A DNA stretch of 64,000 bases from contig CAZFNL010000137.1 of the NCBI GenBank assembly GCA_964520615.1, forward strand, positions 124,001-188,000, in the 5' to 3' direction. The notes under the pieces are model-generated. The model was not told the DNA's origin and made no database searches. It was given only the letters and a program-made list of their open reading frames with translations. Shown here piece after piece: positions 1 through 9,471 of this stretch (positions are counted from its first letter, which is position 1; the number at the start of each line of letters is the position of its first letter). Position numbers and translations under genes: made by a program. The DNA is from JAMCUI01 sp964520615. Its GTDB lineage: Bacteria > Patescibacteriota > Microgenomatia > 2-02-FULL-39-11.

Positions 1-772
1 GTTTGACTCCCTGATCATAAAAAACGCTAACCGTCTGCGCTCTTCCCAAAAGAACTTCCTTATTTTTCGCTATTCCTACAATAAGAGGAAGAAGTATTAT
101 ACAGCCAGCTAAAAAACCAACTATGACTTCTTTTGATAATAAAGATATGTTTTTTCTGTCCCCCATATAAAGATACAGAATTACAAGTGGTGTAATGACA
201 CGCATGCCATAATAAGCGTATATTGATAAGGCAAAACAAATAGCAGAAAAAATCAACATTGACGCCCTTTTTTTAGACCAAAGGTAAAACAGCACACCGG
301 TTTCAAGGAAAAATAGGCTTACCACTACCAACATCGCCGCCCTGCTCTCTAAAATATGCCATGGAGATATAGCTAGAAATAAAGCAGATAATAAGGCTAT
401 TTTAGAACGTGATTTTTGACCGGAAAAAAGCTCAAAAACAAGTAAATATGTAATAATAACTGTTCCTACTCCCAAAACCGCAGAAGGCATCCTAACCGCA
501 GCTTCGTCCAATCCCAAAAAATAAATAAAAGGAATCATAAGATATGTAGGCAAAGGCGGTTTCCAGTCCCCGAATGATCTCAAAGATACCGGCAGAGATG
601 CGCCGTGTTCATCCCTACCCGTCAGGAGTATGGAATATGCATTATATCCCTGGTCAGCTTCATCAGTGTATAAAGATGCGGGGAAGCTTCCGAGCCAGAC
701 AATACGTAAAACTGCAGAAAAAATTATGATTGCAAGGAGTAATAATTCTGCTTTTAATTTAATATGGCGCAT
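1..772 (-). CDS. PMT-family (GT-C) glycosyltransferase, 3' end outside window
   Basis: The frame is open from the ATG at 772 to the window edge, so about 257 N-terminal residues are visible and the C-terminus is missing. An N-terminal hydrophobic helix is followed by 'TDEAD' near residues 36-40, the acidic loop typical of dolichyl-phosphate-mannose:protein mannosyltransferase/ArnT-like enzymes. A conserved Lys-Pro-Pro loop and several membrane helices come next. Enzymes of this class transfer a sugar from a polyprenyl-phosphate donor to a lipid, glycan or protein on the outer face of the membrane. The gene is the last visible member of a three-gene run of GT-C proteins and overlaps its upstream neighbour by 14 bp. 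The acceptor and sugar cannot be told from sequence. Confidence 0.85.
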   Translation of the reverse strand, partial: MRHIKLKAELLLLAIIIFSAVLRIVWLGSFPASLYTDEADQGYNAYSILLTGRDEHGASLPVSLRSFGDWKPPLPTYLMIPFIYFLGLDEAAVRMPSAVLGVGTVIITYLLVFELFSGQKSRSKIALLSALFLAISPWHILESRAAMLVVVSLFFLETGVLFYLWSKKRASMLIFSAICFALSIYAYYGMRVITPLVILYLYMGDRKNISLLSKEVIVGFLAGCIILLPLIVGIAKNKEVLLGRAQTVSVFYDQGVK

Positions 773-1637
773 GTATATTGTGTAAGTTACCTATAATAAA
801 TTGCGGATAATGGATTTGGTAGAAATGTAGAAATCCGGCAAAATCATAAATTAAAAAAAGAAAAAGAAAAACTGGTAAAACACTGCTCAAAAAATATTTA
901 TTTAGGAAAATGTTATAGATTCCAACAGATATAAATATAGTAAAAAAAGGTAATGTAAGGTAATACTCCCGGCTTTCAGGAAAAAAGGGGCTCACTGCGG
1001 AAATAATTAGAAGCAAAAAAAAGGGTAGAAGGATTTCCTTTTTTTGGGAAACTATAACCCGGTAAAAACCTACAAGAAAAAAAGGCAGAAATCCCAAAAG
1101 CAAAATTCCGTAGTCTCTTACTCCGCCCCACCAAAAAGTAATATTTTTGAAAAATAAAAGATCAGGTGATACTAATATAAATATATTTCTTACAATATCC
1201 TTTATTCCTGGCAGGTGATTGAAATGTCTAAAAATCCAAAATTGCGGGTAAACGAAATATAAGATTATTGAAAAAGGCAGAAAGATTCCTATCTTTATCT
1301 TTTTGTTAGAAGAGGAAAAAGAGATTAAGAGCGTAAAAATCAACATAAAAAGTGCAACAGTCGGTTGGGAAGCTATACGGTTTTGCTCTATCGTCCAAGG
1401 CAGTAAACTGAACACATACGCACCAATTAACCCGAGCTTGATATTATTATCTTTTATTTTCTTTACATAAAAATAGATTAGATAAACTGAAAAAATCCCG
1501 ATTAGGAAAGATATAAAACGGGGAAATAAATCAGCCTGAAACTTTAGAGGAGGCACCGATCCAAGCTGATAAATCCGTAATAAAACAGCGTTGAGTAAAA
1601 TAAGCGCCAATATGAAATTCTTTTTCATACTCCTCAC
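759..1637 (-). CDS. PMT-like membrane protein lacking the catalytic loop
   Basis: 292-residue polytopic membrane protein. Its start ('LRIYQLGSVPPLKF') matches the first helix and loop entry of the PMT-family protein encoded just upstream. The next residues ('FPRFISFLIGIFSV') match the second helix of that neighbour ('RFPSVFFGILTV'). About 50 residues carrying the catalytic Asp-Glu and the Lys-Pro-Pro loop are therefore missing, in frame. It is also about half the usual family length. The gene may be a catalytically dead paralogue, an accessory subunit, or a decaying copy with an open frame. The start is GTG at 1637, giving a GTGA overlap with the upstream stop; an ATG at 1628 is the alternative. 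Confidence 0.75.
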   Translation of the reverse strand: MRSMKKNFILALILLNAVLLRIYQLGSVPPLKFQADLFPRFISFLIGIFSVYLIYFYVKKIKDNNIKLGLIGAYVFSLLPWTIEQNRIASQPTVALFMLIFTLLISFSSSNKKIKIGIFLPFSIILYFVYPQFWIFRHFNHLPGIKDIVRNIFILVSPDLLFFKNITFWWGGVRDYGILLLGFLPFFLVGFYRVIVSQKKEILLPFFLLLIISAVSPFFPESREYYLTLPFFTIFISVGIYNIFLNKYFLSSVLPVFLFLFLIYDFAGFLHFYQIHYPQFIIGNLHNIHAPY

Positions 1638-3313
1638 AGGTTCTTGGCAATTACCAGAGCTTTCGTACCATTCAGGTACTTTATGGTTTTAAGGATTCTT
1701 GCATCCGGAGGAAAATCACCCGGCAATCCTACAAGAAGCAATCTTTCATTTTTTGGCAATTTATTGTAAGTGAAGTTCTTAAACTCATACTTGTCAAAAT
1801 GATTTCTTTGGTCGGCAAAACCGCCTGAAACAGTTCCTCCTCCTGCCAGATATTTTGCCGGAGGGTATTTGGAATAGAAAAGCCAGAAAATATAAGGCAT
1901 ATCCACATGCATGGAAACCAATACTTTGTCATAATTGGCTTTCTCTTTTTCAGTATATTGAACTGCTTGTTTTCTGCCGTAAAGCCAATATTTTGACAAC
2001 TCATAATTGGTATGGACATAATACTGATGCAGGTAATAGCTATTGTCTATCATAAAAGTGCCCGTCGCAAAAATCATAAAGAGTATAACCACCCATCTGG
2101 ACTCTTTTCTGATAAATTTAAAAGCGATAAATAATCCTACTGCGGCAAATATCTGCCATAGAGGGAGAAAAAGTTCGGACCTGACAGCATGGGGAGCCTC
2201 CCTTGTAACAGCATCCGGTATGGGCACAAAAAGAAACCATAAAGGTAAAATAAGGGAATAGCGGTTAAGCCCGTTTTTCAATATATAAAGAATACCCAGT
2301 ACAATAAATGGCAACTCCCATATATAGATAAGGCCAAACCCTGGAGCATGATGTAAAGGGACATCTCCTTTTACAAACAAAAACTCAAAGCCAAAATTGG
2401 ACAAGTAATGATGAAATGCTTTAACTAAAGTATCGTAATCCGTATATATCCATCTCTGGTTATGAAAGATTTTTCCGGAAAGCGTATAACCGGCTTTGGC
2501 ATCCAGTAATCTCTGATTCAGAAATATTTTTTCAAGGTCTTTCTCATCAAGATATCGGGCTCCGGCATTGAATATGTTTGTTGCCTGAAACCTGATCTCA
2601 GAATCTGGCGTAAGAAGTATTGATACGAATCCGGCAAAAAATACGGCAAATATAAGACCAAATCCGACTATATGTTTCCCTTTCGGAAGCAACCGGTTGA
2701 ATATAAGAAAAAGCGAGACCAGAAGAAGAGGTGCAACTACTCGAGTGCTGTGGTATGAAAAGAGGTCCAGGCCGAAAAATAAAGCCGACAGTGTAAAAAG
2801 CCGTGGTTTTTCCAAACCGGCAATAAAAAGATACACTGCCACAACCGTAATAAATACGGACACATTTACTTCAAATGCCGCCCGTGAAAACTGCAGATGC
2901 CAGGGAGACACTGAAAGAAGAAATGCCACAAGAAAAGCTATATATGAGGCTCCTTTTGCCAAATTGGGTACCTTTGACATAATTGTAAAGACCAGAAAAT
3001 AGGTAGCAATAACTGTCAGTATCCCGAAAAATACTGATGGGAACCTCACTCCGAATGAATTTAGGCCGAATAGAGCCACTGAGGGAACTGTAATATATTC
3101 ATAAATTGGAGGCTTGTAATCATCAAGAGACCTGAAAGTCAAAGGCAAAAGAGTGCCGAATTGATCCCGACCCGTATGCAGTATTGAATAAGCGTCATAG
3201 CCTATGGCCACCTCATCCCACTCCAGGGATACCGGTGTCTTACCCAGTTGGTAAAGCCGCAAGATACTTGCCAGTATAAAAATGGAGACCAATAGAAAAA
3301 TATGCCGTTTCAT
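1634..3313 (-). CDS. PMT-family (GT39/GT83-like) membrane glycosyltransferase
   Basis: 559 residues with an N-terminal helix, then 'EWDE' at residues 31-34 (catalytic Asp-Glu loop), a Gly-Arg-Asp and a 'DYKPP' segment, about ten further hydrophobic helices, and a soluble C-terminal part. This is the layout of dolichyl-phosphate-mannose:protein mannosyltransferase/ArnT-type GT-C enzymes, which use polyprenyl-phosphate sugars outside the cytoplasmic membrane. It is the first gene of a three-gene run (3313 to 1) with 4- and 14-bp overlaps. A putative promoter lies about 125 bp upstream. Sugar and acceptor specificity are unknown; the many DPM1/ALG5-like donor synthases in this window fit a polyprenyl-phosphate donor. 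Confidence 0.88.
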   Translation of the reverse strand: MKRHIFLLVSIFILASILRLYQLGKTPVSLEWDEVAIGYDAYSILHTGRDQFGTLLPLTFRSLDDYKPPIYEYITVPSVALFGLNSFGVRFPSVFFGILTVIATYFLVFTIMSKVPNLAKGASYIAFLVAFLLSVSPWHLQFSRAAFEVNVSVFITVVAVYLFIAGLEKPRLFTLSALFFGLDLFSYHSTRVVAPLLLVSLFLIFNRLLPKGKHIVGFGLIFAVFFAGFVSILLTPDSEIRFQATNIFNAGARYLDEKDLEKIFLNQRLLDAKAGYTLSGKIFHNQRWIYTDYDTLVKAFHHYLSNFGFEFLFVKGDVPLHHAPGFGLIYIWELPFIVLGILYILKNGLNRYSLILPLWFLFVPIPDAVTREAPHAVRSELFLPLWQIFAAVGLFIAFKFIRKESRWVVILFMIFATGTFMIDNSYYLHQYYVHTNYELSKYWLYGRKQAVQYTEKEKANYDKVLVSMHVDMPYIFWLFYSKYPPAKYLAGGGTVSGGFADQRNHFDKYEFKNFTYNKLPKNERLLLVGLPGDFPPDARILKTIKYLNGTKALVIAKNL

Positions 3314-3437
3314 CTTTACTCTAAGGACTCGTCCATAAATAATTTAATAGGTATTTATATTTACGGCCTTCTGTGCGGCACCGCAAATAGTCATATTAGA
3401 GACGGATGCTGCCTAAAACCGGATCAAAATAACAAGT

Positions 3438-3465
3438 ATTTTAGCACAAAATGAAGCTGAGTAAA
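3438..3465 (-). promoter_or_regulatory. putative sigma70-type promoter for the GT-C run
   Basis: On the minus strand, TTTACT (3465-3460) and TAAAAT (3443-3438) are 16 bp apart, and the -10 is preceded by TGC (extended -10). This is the only gap above 100 bp between 1 and 13,534. It was found by eye and is not tested. Confidence 0.35.
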
Positions 3466-3486
3466 TAAAGCAGCTTACTTTACATC

Positions 3487-4410
3487 TCAGTCTTTCTTAA
3501 ATAAGGAAAATATCTGTCCGTCTTTAATTTTAATCATTGACTTAAACTCGAAACGCTCCTCAAGTGCCTGGGGCAATCTGACTATTGCCTGTAAAAGCCC
3601 TTGTATAAAAGACTTATCAATCTTAATTAATGACTTGGATGTAATATAGATCAAATATAAAATATGATTAACCAGTAATCCAAAATCAGTAATATTCATC
3701 CAGACAAAAAGAATCTGATTCCGGTATGAAATTGTCTTTATCCGGCTGCTTTTATATTTGTTTCGGATAGCCCCAGTACTTTGTTTGTGCCAAACTGTGC
3801 TTTTCGGTTCAAATACCACTTTATATCCGGCTTTCATCGCTCTGTAAGACAGGTCTATATCCTCCCAGTAAAAGGGGTCATATATTTCCCGCAACCCCCC
3901 CAGATCATTCCATAAGTCTTTTCTGAAAATCCCAGCTCCTCCTGAAACCCAAAGAGTATTTTTCTTGTCGGGATTTCCTTTTGAGTGGATGAGAAATCCA
4001 TTTTTAAATTCACCGATACCCCTGCCTCGGAGTACCGTCATGTTTTTCTCTTCTACGCTTTTCTGAAGGCATCCTACTGCAAAAACTTTATTATCGGCAA
4101 AATGGGGCAGAAGATATTCTAAAAAATCAGTTTCTGGATAAACATCGCTATTTAGAAGAAGCACTAATTCTCCTTTTGCCACCCTCACGCCATTATTTAC
4201 CGCAGTGGAAAATCCCCGATTGATTTTACTTTGTAAAACCTTTATATGGGGAAAATTCTTCCGGAGCATTACCACGCTATCATCCTCTGAAGCATCGTCC
4301 ACAACTATAATCTCTGCACCTCTTGCAGCTTCTGAAACCTCCGGCAAGTTTTTCGCTAACAAATTCCGGCCGTTATAGTTTGGTATAACAACGCTTACCT
4401 TTTTATTCAT
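3487..4410 (-). CDS. GT2 family glycosyltransferase (WbbL/rhamnosyltransferase-like)
   Basis: 307 residues. The GT-A fold begins at residue 5 ('VSVVIPNYNGR'), with 'VDDAS' near 37-41, a DXD-type 'NSD' at 87-89 and the 'WEDIDLSYR' motif near 182-190 seen in WbbL-type rhamnosyltransferases and related GT2 enzymes. It should transfer a nucleotide-activated sugar onto a growing lipid-linked glycan at the inner face of the membrane. A hydrophobic stretch near residues 235-255 may give membrane association. The gene is 15 bp downstream of the YfhO-like gene and probably co-transcribed. dTDP-rhamnose as donor is plausible because a full rml set is in the window, but this is inference. Confidence 0.87.
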   Translation of the reverse strand: MNKKVSVVIPNYNGRNLLAKNLPEVSEAARGAEIIVVDDASEDDSVVMLRKNFPHIKVLQSKINRGFSTAVNNGVRVAKGELVLLLNSDVYPETDFLEYLLPHFADNKVFAVGCLQKSVEEKNMTVLRGRGIGEFKNGFLIHSKGNPDKKNTLWVSGGAGIFRKDLWNDLGGLREIYDPFYWEDIDLSYRAMKAGYKVVFEPKSTVWHKQSTGAIRNKYKSSRIKTISYRNQILFVWMNITDFGLLVNHILYLIYITSKSLIKIDKSFIQGLLQAIVRLPQALEERFEFKSMIKIKDGQIFSLFKKD

Positions 4411-4425
4411 ATTAAACTTCTCGTA

Positions 4426-6741
4426 TCAAATCAAACTAGTGTAAAACGTTATTGTGTGTTCACCTTTGGGTACGACAATCGCCCGCAAAAGGAAATCAGC
4501 CTTGAGAATTTCCGCAGGTTTCTCATCAATTGATGCCTTCCATGACGGATAATAAATATCAGTCAAAACCAACAATCTGTCTTCAGTTGTAACCACCTTA
4601 ATCTGGACATCATTTGCCTCATAATGAACAATCTCTGCTTTATCATTTTCTAACCCTTTCTTCTGAGGTTTGATATCCACATTCTTATTCAACACCACCG
4701 TATTCCTTAAATTATCGGCAAGTGAATACATCTTGTCCATCTCTTCCTGGGGATTTGAGGCAATGACAATATTTCCAGCAAAAAAAGCCCTCGGGAAAAA
4801 CTTCGTATTTTCATAAAGGTAAGTATTTCCCTCAGTCATGATATATCTTAACTTTGATGATTTTAGCGGTCCGAAACTAAGTATATACTTTACCCCCAAT
4901 AGATCTGAAAAGAAACTGTCGTAATTTGAAGGAGTTACAATCCTGTTGAAGGATGCGGCATCTATATCCGTCTTACCCCTTCCCCATGAAGCCGCAAACC
5001 GATTGTACAACAAAAGATATAAAGGATCATATCCTGCTACATCCTGTAATTTGTAGTAGACAGAAAAATTCGGAGGCATTATACGTCTGTCCGTAGCCAT
5101 AATTCTAAAATTGCTTTTGTTGTCTCTTTTTATAAAATTAGTGACGGTTGTTGGAGGATAAAGGAATTCGCTTTTGGAAAATGGGGTAAATTTCCAACCA
5201 AACCTGAAAATCTCTGCAATAAAAATGATAATTAGCAAAAAAAATAGAGGGACTTTATTATTCATCTTCTTTGACGCTACCCACAGCAATAATACCGCAG
5301 AAAACAAATATACAATACTGGGCAAGAAAAGATTTCTTTTAGAGACGGAAATGTCCGCCGCCGAAATATTCAGCTTAAAAAGAGAAAATTTCAAAACAAA
5401 TATCCAAAGAAGAATAAAAACTGCGGCAACAGGAATTAAAACACACAATATTTTCCTTATATTTTTATCTGATGAAATTTTTTCATAACCCAATGCCGAA
5501 AGAATTGAAAGAGAAAAATCCACAAGAAACATCAATCTTGTGGGCTGACTTGAAGAAAGAAGAGGAATATGCAAACTGAAAGGCAGCATTGAAAATACAT
5601 TTGGCAAGGCAAAAATAAGACTGAGGAAAAAAACGGTACCGAAAAAAAGGACCTTCTTGCTATAGTGGAATACAAGTGCATACAAGGCAAAAATAAGAGG
5701 CAAAATTCCTATAAAACCTACAAACTCGCCATAATTCCAGACTCCCCAATAGTTATTTGTGGCAGGATTACCGAAAAAGTCAGGAGCAATAAACTGAACG
5801 AGGTTTTGCCAGGGAAGAAACCAACCAGCAACATGCGTATAGTTTCCCTGATCGACATTTCTAGCTGAAAGCAGGATGAAACGCAGTGAAGGCAACCATT
5901 GGACTAGTGTCAAAATAACAAATAACAAATAACAAAATAAAAAAAGCAAAATGATCCTGAGTTTATTTTTCCTCGCCAGTAAAATTTTGATCGCTAAATA
6001 GAAATTAGTGACTATAAACTCATAAAAGAAAATCTGCAAATGTCCGGCAAAAAAAGAGAAAATTAAGGAAAAAGTAAAAATCCCTACCCAGATAATTATC
6101 TTCTTTTTTTTTGCTTGTAGTTTTGAGTTTTGAAGATTACTGATAGCTTGAATAATTTTCTCAATTGATAACAGTAATAATGGAAGCCAGAGTGCGGTTT
6201 GTAAAACTGTATTCCACTCCAACCAAGCAATGCTGAAACCTGAAAAAGCAAATGCTACGGATCCTATAAAAGCACCCGTTTCCCCTACCCCGATTTCCTT
6301 CAAATAAAAATATAAAAACATTCCCGCAAGAAGAGGTTGGACAATAATAAGAATTGTCCAGGCGACATCAAACGGCAGAAATATAAATAAGGTATTCAGT
6401 GGATAAAAAGATGCTGACTGGAAATTGGCTAAAAGTGGCGTACCGGAAAATGAGTAAGGATTCCAAAGAGGCAGTACACCATTTACCATTTGTGACATTG
6501 CTGCATACCGCCAGACATATTGTTGTCGTACTGGATCAGTCGTCAGAAAGTTTTTGTAGGGAACACCTGCCGGATAACCGGCAAAAGACACATCCTTAAA
6601 AGGATAATACATGCCTGTTATGGTGTCGGCAGGAATGGGAAGTTTACCCTGCAAAAAGACCGGGTAAAAAAAAATGATAATTAAGAATAATATAAGAAAT
6701 AGGAAAAAACTATTCCGAAAGAATTTGGTCAATCTTTTCAT
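4426..6741 (-). CDS. YfhO-family membrane protein (putative GT-C)
   Basis: 771 residues. The N-terminal helix is followed by a loop with 'PIPADTITGMYYPF' and a conserved region ending 'PLWNPYSFSGTPLLAN', the hallmark of the YfhO family. Roughly a dozen helices follow, then a C-terminal extracytoplasmic beta domain with 'YYPSWKASIDEKP'. YfhO proteins of Firmicutes are implicated in glycosylating lipoteichoic acid from a polyprenyl-phosphate sugar; the substrate here is unknown. It overlaps the upstream GT4 gene by 32 bp, which implies coupled expression. A second YfhO-like gene lies at the other end of the window (62,590-64,000) with the same C-terminal domain. Confidence 0.85.
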   Translation of the reverse strand: MKRLTKFFRNSFFLFLILFLIIIFFYPVFLQGKLPIPADTITGMYYPFKDVSFAGYPAGVPYKNFLTTDPVRQQYVWRYAAMSQMVNGVLPLWNPYSFSGTPLLANFQSASFYPLNTLFIFLPFDVAWTILIIVQPLLAGMFLYFYLKEIGVGETGAFIGSVAFAFSGFSIAWLEWNTVLQTALWLPLLLLSIEKIIQAISNLQNSKLQAKKKKIIIWVGIFTFSLIFSFFAGHLQIFFYEFIVTNFYLAIKILLARKNKLRIILLFLFCYLLFVILTLVQWLPSLRFILLSARNVDQGNYTHVAGWFLPWQNLVQFIAPDFFGNPATNNYWGVWNYGEFVGFIGILPLIFALYALVFHYSKKVLFFGTVFFLSLIFALPNVFSMLPFSLHIPLLSSSQPTRLMFLVDFSLSILSALGYEKISSDKNIRKILCVLIPVAAVFILLWIFVLKFSLFKLNISAADISVSKRNLFLPSIVYLFSAVLLLWVASKKMNNKVPLFFLLIIIFIAEIFRFGWKFTPFSKSEFLYPPTTVTNFIKRDNKSNFRIMATDRRIMPPNFSVYYKLQDVAGYDPLYLLLYNRFAASWGRGKTDIDAASFNRIVTPSNYDSFFSDLLGVKYILSFGPLKSSKLRYIMTEGNTYLYENTKFFPRAFFAGNIVIASNPQEEMDKMYSLADNLRNTVVLNKNVDIKPQKKGLENDKAEIVHYEANDVQIKVVTTEDRLLVLTDIYYPSWKASIDEKPAEILKADFLLRAIVVPKGEHTITFYTSLI

Positions 6742-7810
6742 AGAATTTTTTAGGTCCGAAATCTGCTGCTCTTTTTACTGATTCCGAAGACATCTTTTTC
6801 CTAAGATTTTCATCATTCATTAAAAGCGTTGTTTTCCCTAACAATTCTTTCTTACTTTTCCAGAAATAACCGTCTATACCATCATTTATTATATCCACCT
6901 GGCCGCCGCCCTTAAAAACGACCGGTACGCACTGAGCCGACATTGCCTCCAGAGTAGTAATGCCAAAATGTTCCGCCCTTTCTGGATATAACTGTAAATC
7001 CTCTCTGTAACCTGTCGCATGCCAATATATTTTTGATTTTCTATAAAGCCGTACCAGTTCATGAAAATTAACGTTTGTATAGAACTCTATAGGGAAATCC
7101 CCAATTGTCTCTTTCAACCTGTTCATTTCAATATTGTTTTTTTTACTTGGCAGAAGACCTCCAGCAAGAATCAATTTCCATCCTGAAAAATATTTTTTAT
7201 AGTTTTGTCGGAAAACATCAATAAGTAATTCCTGCTTCTTGTTGTGGGGATTTATAAAAAATCGGCCAACAGACAAAATTATATTTTGTTTTTCCCCACC
7301 ATCATACTGCAACTTCTCAATTTCAACCGGAGGGGATAAAACGGTGGCTTCAAGTCCCAGCCTGTCAGAAATCATACCCGCCATAAATTCCGAATAGCAC
7401 AGAATTTCCCAATTATGCAATTTCACTTTATTCAGCAACGATTTTTTTGTCAGATGAATAGGTGATTGCACTATTAGAAAATTCTTCTTCGCAATCGGAA
7501 AAAAGAGGCTACCGTCCGTCATGTAAAAAAATATGTCATACATCCGAGGTCTTATGATTTTGGAAAGAGGTCCTGTCTTTATAATTTGTGATTGTGGCAA
7601 AAAATTGACGCCGGAAAGATCAATATTTAGCATTGACTCAATTTTCTCCCGCACGCGCACATCCCCATAGATATAGACGGCATAGTCTTTTTGGCTTTTC
7701 AGATACTGGGCAATAGACAATATATACCTTTCCCCTCCCCCCAATGTTTCAAGGTATGGACTGTATATCCCTACTTTCATCTTTTTTGTCTCTTTATTTT
7801 TCTTCACCAT
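6710..7810 (-). CDS. GT4 family glycosyltransferase
   Basis: 366 residues. The N-terminal Rossmann half starts 'KVGIYSPYLETLGGGERY'. The C-terminal half has 'ILSVGRFFINPHNKKQ' and the nucleotide-binding 'EHFGITTLEAMSAQCVPV', whose EX7E-type motif defines retaining GT-B enzymes of family GT4. It would add a sugar from a nucleotide-sugar donor in the cytoplasm. The start is uncertain: ATG 7810 directly follows the upstream stop, but the first ten residues are a Lys-rich tail, and an ATG at 7780 would begin right at the family's usual N-terminus. The gene lies in a run of glycosyltransferases, overlapping the YfhO-like gene downstream. Confidence 0.87.
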   Translation of the reverse strand: MVKKNKETKKMKVGIYSPYLETLGGGERYILSIAQYLKSQKDYAVYIYGDVRVREKIESMLNIDLSGVNFLPQSQIIKTGPLSKIIRPRMYDIFFYMTDGSLFFPIAKKNFLIVQSPIHLTKKSLLNKVKLHNWEILCYSEFMAGMISDRLGLEATVLSPPVEIEKLQYDGGEKQNIILSVGRFFINPHNKKQELLIDVFRQNYKKYFSGWKLILAGGLLPSKKNNIEMNRLKETIGDFPIEFYTNVNFHELVRLYRKSKIYWHATGYREDLQLYPERAEHFGITTLEAMSAQCVPVVFKGGGQVDIINDGIDGYFWKSKKELLGKTTLLMNDENLRKKMSSESVKRAADFGPKKFYEKIDQILSE

Positions 7811-8566
7811 CTAACTTATCGCCTTTTGCTTTTCCCACAATTTAGCATAGGTGATAAAAATGCTAAATGATTGATAAATACTCTCTATAAGACCGGTAGT
7901 ACCAACTTTATAACCTCCGTCTGTAACATATGATTTTATAAAAGCAGTTGACATCACCCTAAAAAACCGCCACGGAGTCATTTTAGGATGATTGCTCTTG
8001 TAGCGGAGTTGCGCCTCAAGGTTGGACCATTGATTTGTCTTTTCCACCATCTCGGAAATGTCATTATGTGTAAAATGGAGTAAAATCCCCTCTTTTATAT
8101 CAGCTATCCCGCCAAGTACCTGGGGCGTCTCATGCAGCGATCCGTACCATCCCAGAAGATCTTTTTTCCTGACCAATCTGACCATTTTTTCCTCATTTGG
8201 CCATTCCACCCCCAGGTAATAATTTTTCCTCCTGACAGCATAGGCACAATATTTTCCCCCTATATTTTTTACTGCTTCAACCAGATATTCCTTAAGTTGC
8301 GGCGTCACCCTTTCATCAGCATCAATATAAAAAAGCCATTCATTTTCGGCCTTTTCGCGACCCAGATTGCGCAGATAGGAAAAATCAAGAGTACCGCTTA
8401 CAACCACTTTTGCACCCAAAGATTTTGCCTTATCGACTGTCTTATCAGTTGAACCATTATCAACAACAATAATTTCCTTTACAAAGGGCAACGTTTTTAT
8501 GCAATCTGCTATGTCTTTTTCTTCGTTCTTGGTTATAATAACTGCGCTTATATCTGCGTTTTTCAT
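7811..8566 (-). CDS. GT2 family glycosyltransferase, WaaE-like
   Basis: 251 residues. 'SAVIITKNEEKDIADCI' opens a GT-A fold, 'VVDNGSTD' binds nucleotide, and 'DADER' at residues 82-86 is the metal-binding motif of the WaaE/KdtX-like subfamily (lipopolysaccharide-core glucosyltransferases and relatives). The C-terminal third, with 'HFTHNDISEM' and a conserved amphipathic/hydrophobic end, also matches that subfamily and the enzyme encoded at 9468-10364. It overlaps the upstream gene by 4 bp (ATGA) and abuts the downstream GT4. The acceptor is unknown; there is no sign of LPS core genes, so it probably works on a polyprenyl-linked or surface glycan. Confidence 0.86.
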   Translation of the reverse strand: MKNADISAVIITKNEEKDIADCIKTLPFVKEIIVVDNGSTDKTVDKAKSLGAKVVVSGTLDFSYLRNLGREKAENEWLFYIDADERVTPQLKEYLVEAVKNIGGKYCAYAVRRKNYYLGVEWPNEEKMVRLVRKKDLLGWYGSLHETPQVLGGIADIKEGILLHFTHNDISEMVEKTNQWSNLEAQLRYKSNHPKMTPWRFFRVMSTAFIKSYVTDGGYKVGTTGLIESIYQSFSIFITYAKLWEKQKAIS

Positions 8567-9471
8567 AATTTTCCCTTACCCATCCTACCTTTATAAAAAT
8601 CAGCTACTGCCTGCCTGAAGATATTTCCTTTAAATAAATCCCTGAAGCTTTCCAAAAGAAGGGATTTTTTTGCCCTAAGCGGGGCATACCGGAAGCCAAA
8701 ATATAGTCTATTGCGAAGCTGGTAATAAACGTGCAGTTTTGATCCTGGTTTTCCTGAAGTCTCTGCATTTTTGTGCCATATGGAAACCCCCGGATAATAT
8801 TTTATTTCAAATCCTGCTCTTTTTGCCCTCAGTGAAAAATCCACATCCTCAAAATAGAGAAAATACCTCTCATCAAGAAAGCCTATTTTATCTATAACTT
8901 TTCCATTTATAAACATGCAGCAGCCTGTGGAAAAACCGGTATCGCAAATTTCATCATATTGACCTGTATCCACCTCATCCACTCCCCTATGTGAAGCATA
9001 AATGTTTTTCCAGTCCACAATACCTCCCGCATACCATATGACACGGCCCTTTTCATCCACTGTATACCTTTGCGAATGGTATTCGCTGCCGGCGGCAAAA
9101 TAAATCTTTGGGGAGACAAGACCTATCCGGGAGTTTTTTAGGCCAAAAGCGGCTAAGTTGTCTAATGATTTTGCAGATACCAAAGTATCGTTGTTCAACA
9201 ATATGAAATATTTACAACCATCTTGCAAGGCTTTCCTCAAACCGACATTGTTGGCAGCTGAGTAACCGATATTAGAATCGTTAACAATAAGCTCTATTCC
9301 CCTATACCTTTTATCAATTTCATGAGGAATTCCAAAGTCTCCCGAATTGGAAACAATATATATCTTTTTATTCCCCAAATCGGAACCTCTTGAGTAAATA
9401 GAAGACAAACATGCGTCTGTATCCTTCCAATTTATGTAGTGAAGTATAATTACGGCTGTTTCGGAAATCAT
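8563..9471 (-). CDS. GT2 family glycosyltransferase (rhamnosyltransferase-like)
   Basis: 302 residues. It opens 'TAVIILHYINWKDT', has 'NND' at 93-95 in the DXD position, and 'YFEDVDFSLRAKRAGF' in the region that forms the acceptor/catalytic site of WbbL-type rhamnosyltransferases. The C-terminal 80 residues are basic and amphipathic, consistent with peripheral membrane binding. It has 4-bp ATGA overlaps with both neighbours, so three GT2 genes (10364 to 7811) form one translationally coupled block that probably adds successive residues of one repeat unit. The sugar specificity is not readable from sequence. Confidence 0.87.
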   Translation of the reverse strand: MISETAVIILHYINWKDTDACLSSIYSRGSDLGNKKIYIVSNSGDFGIPHEIDKRYRGIELIVNDSNIGYSAANNVGLRKALQDGCKYFILLNNDTLVSAKSLDNLAAFGLKNSRIGLVSPKIYFAAGSEYHSQRYTVDEKGRVIWYAGGIVDWKNIYASHRGVDEVDTGQYDEICDTGFSTGCCMFINGKVIDKIGFLDERYFLYFEDVDFSLRAKRAGFEIKYYPGVSIWHKNAETSGKPGSKLHVYYQLRNRLYFGFRYAPLRAKKSLLLESFRDLFKGNIFRQAVADFYKGRMGKGKL

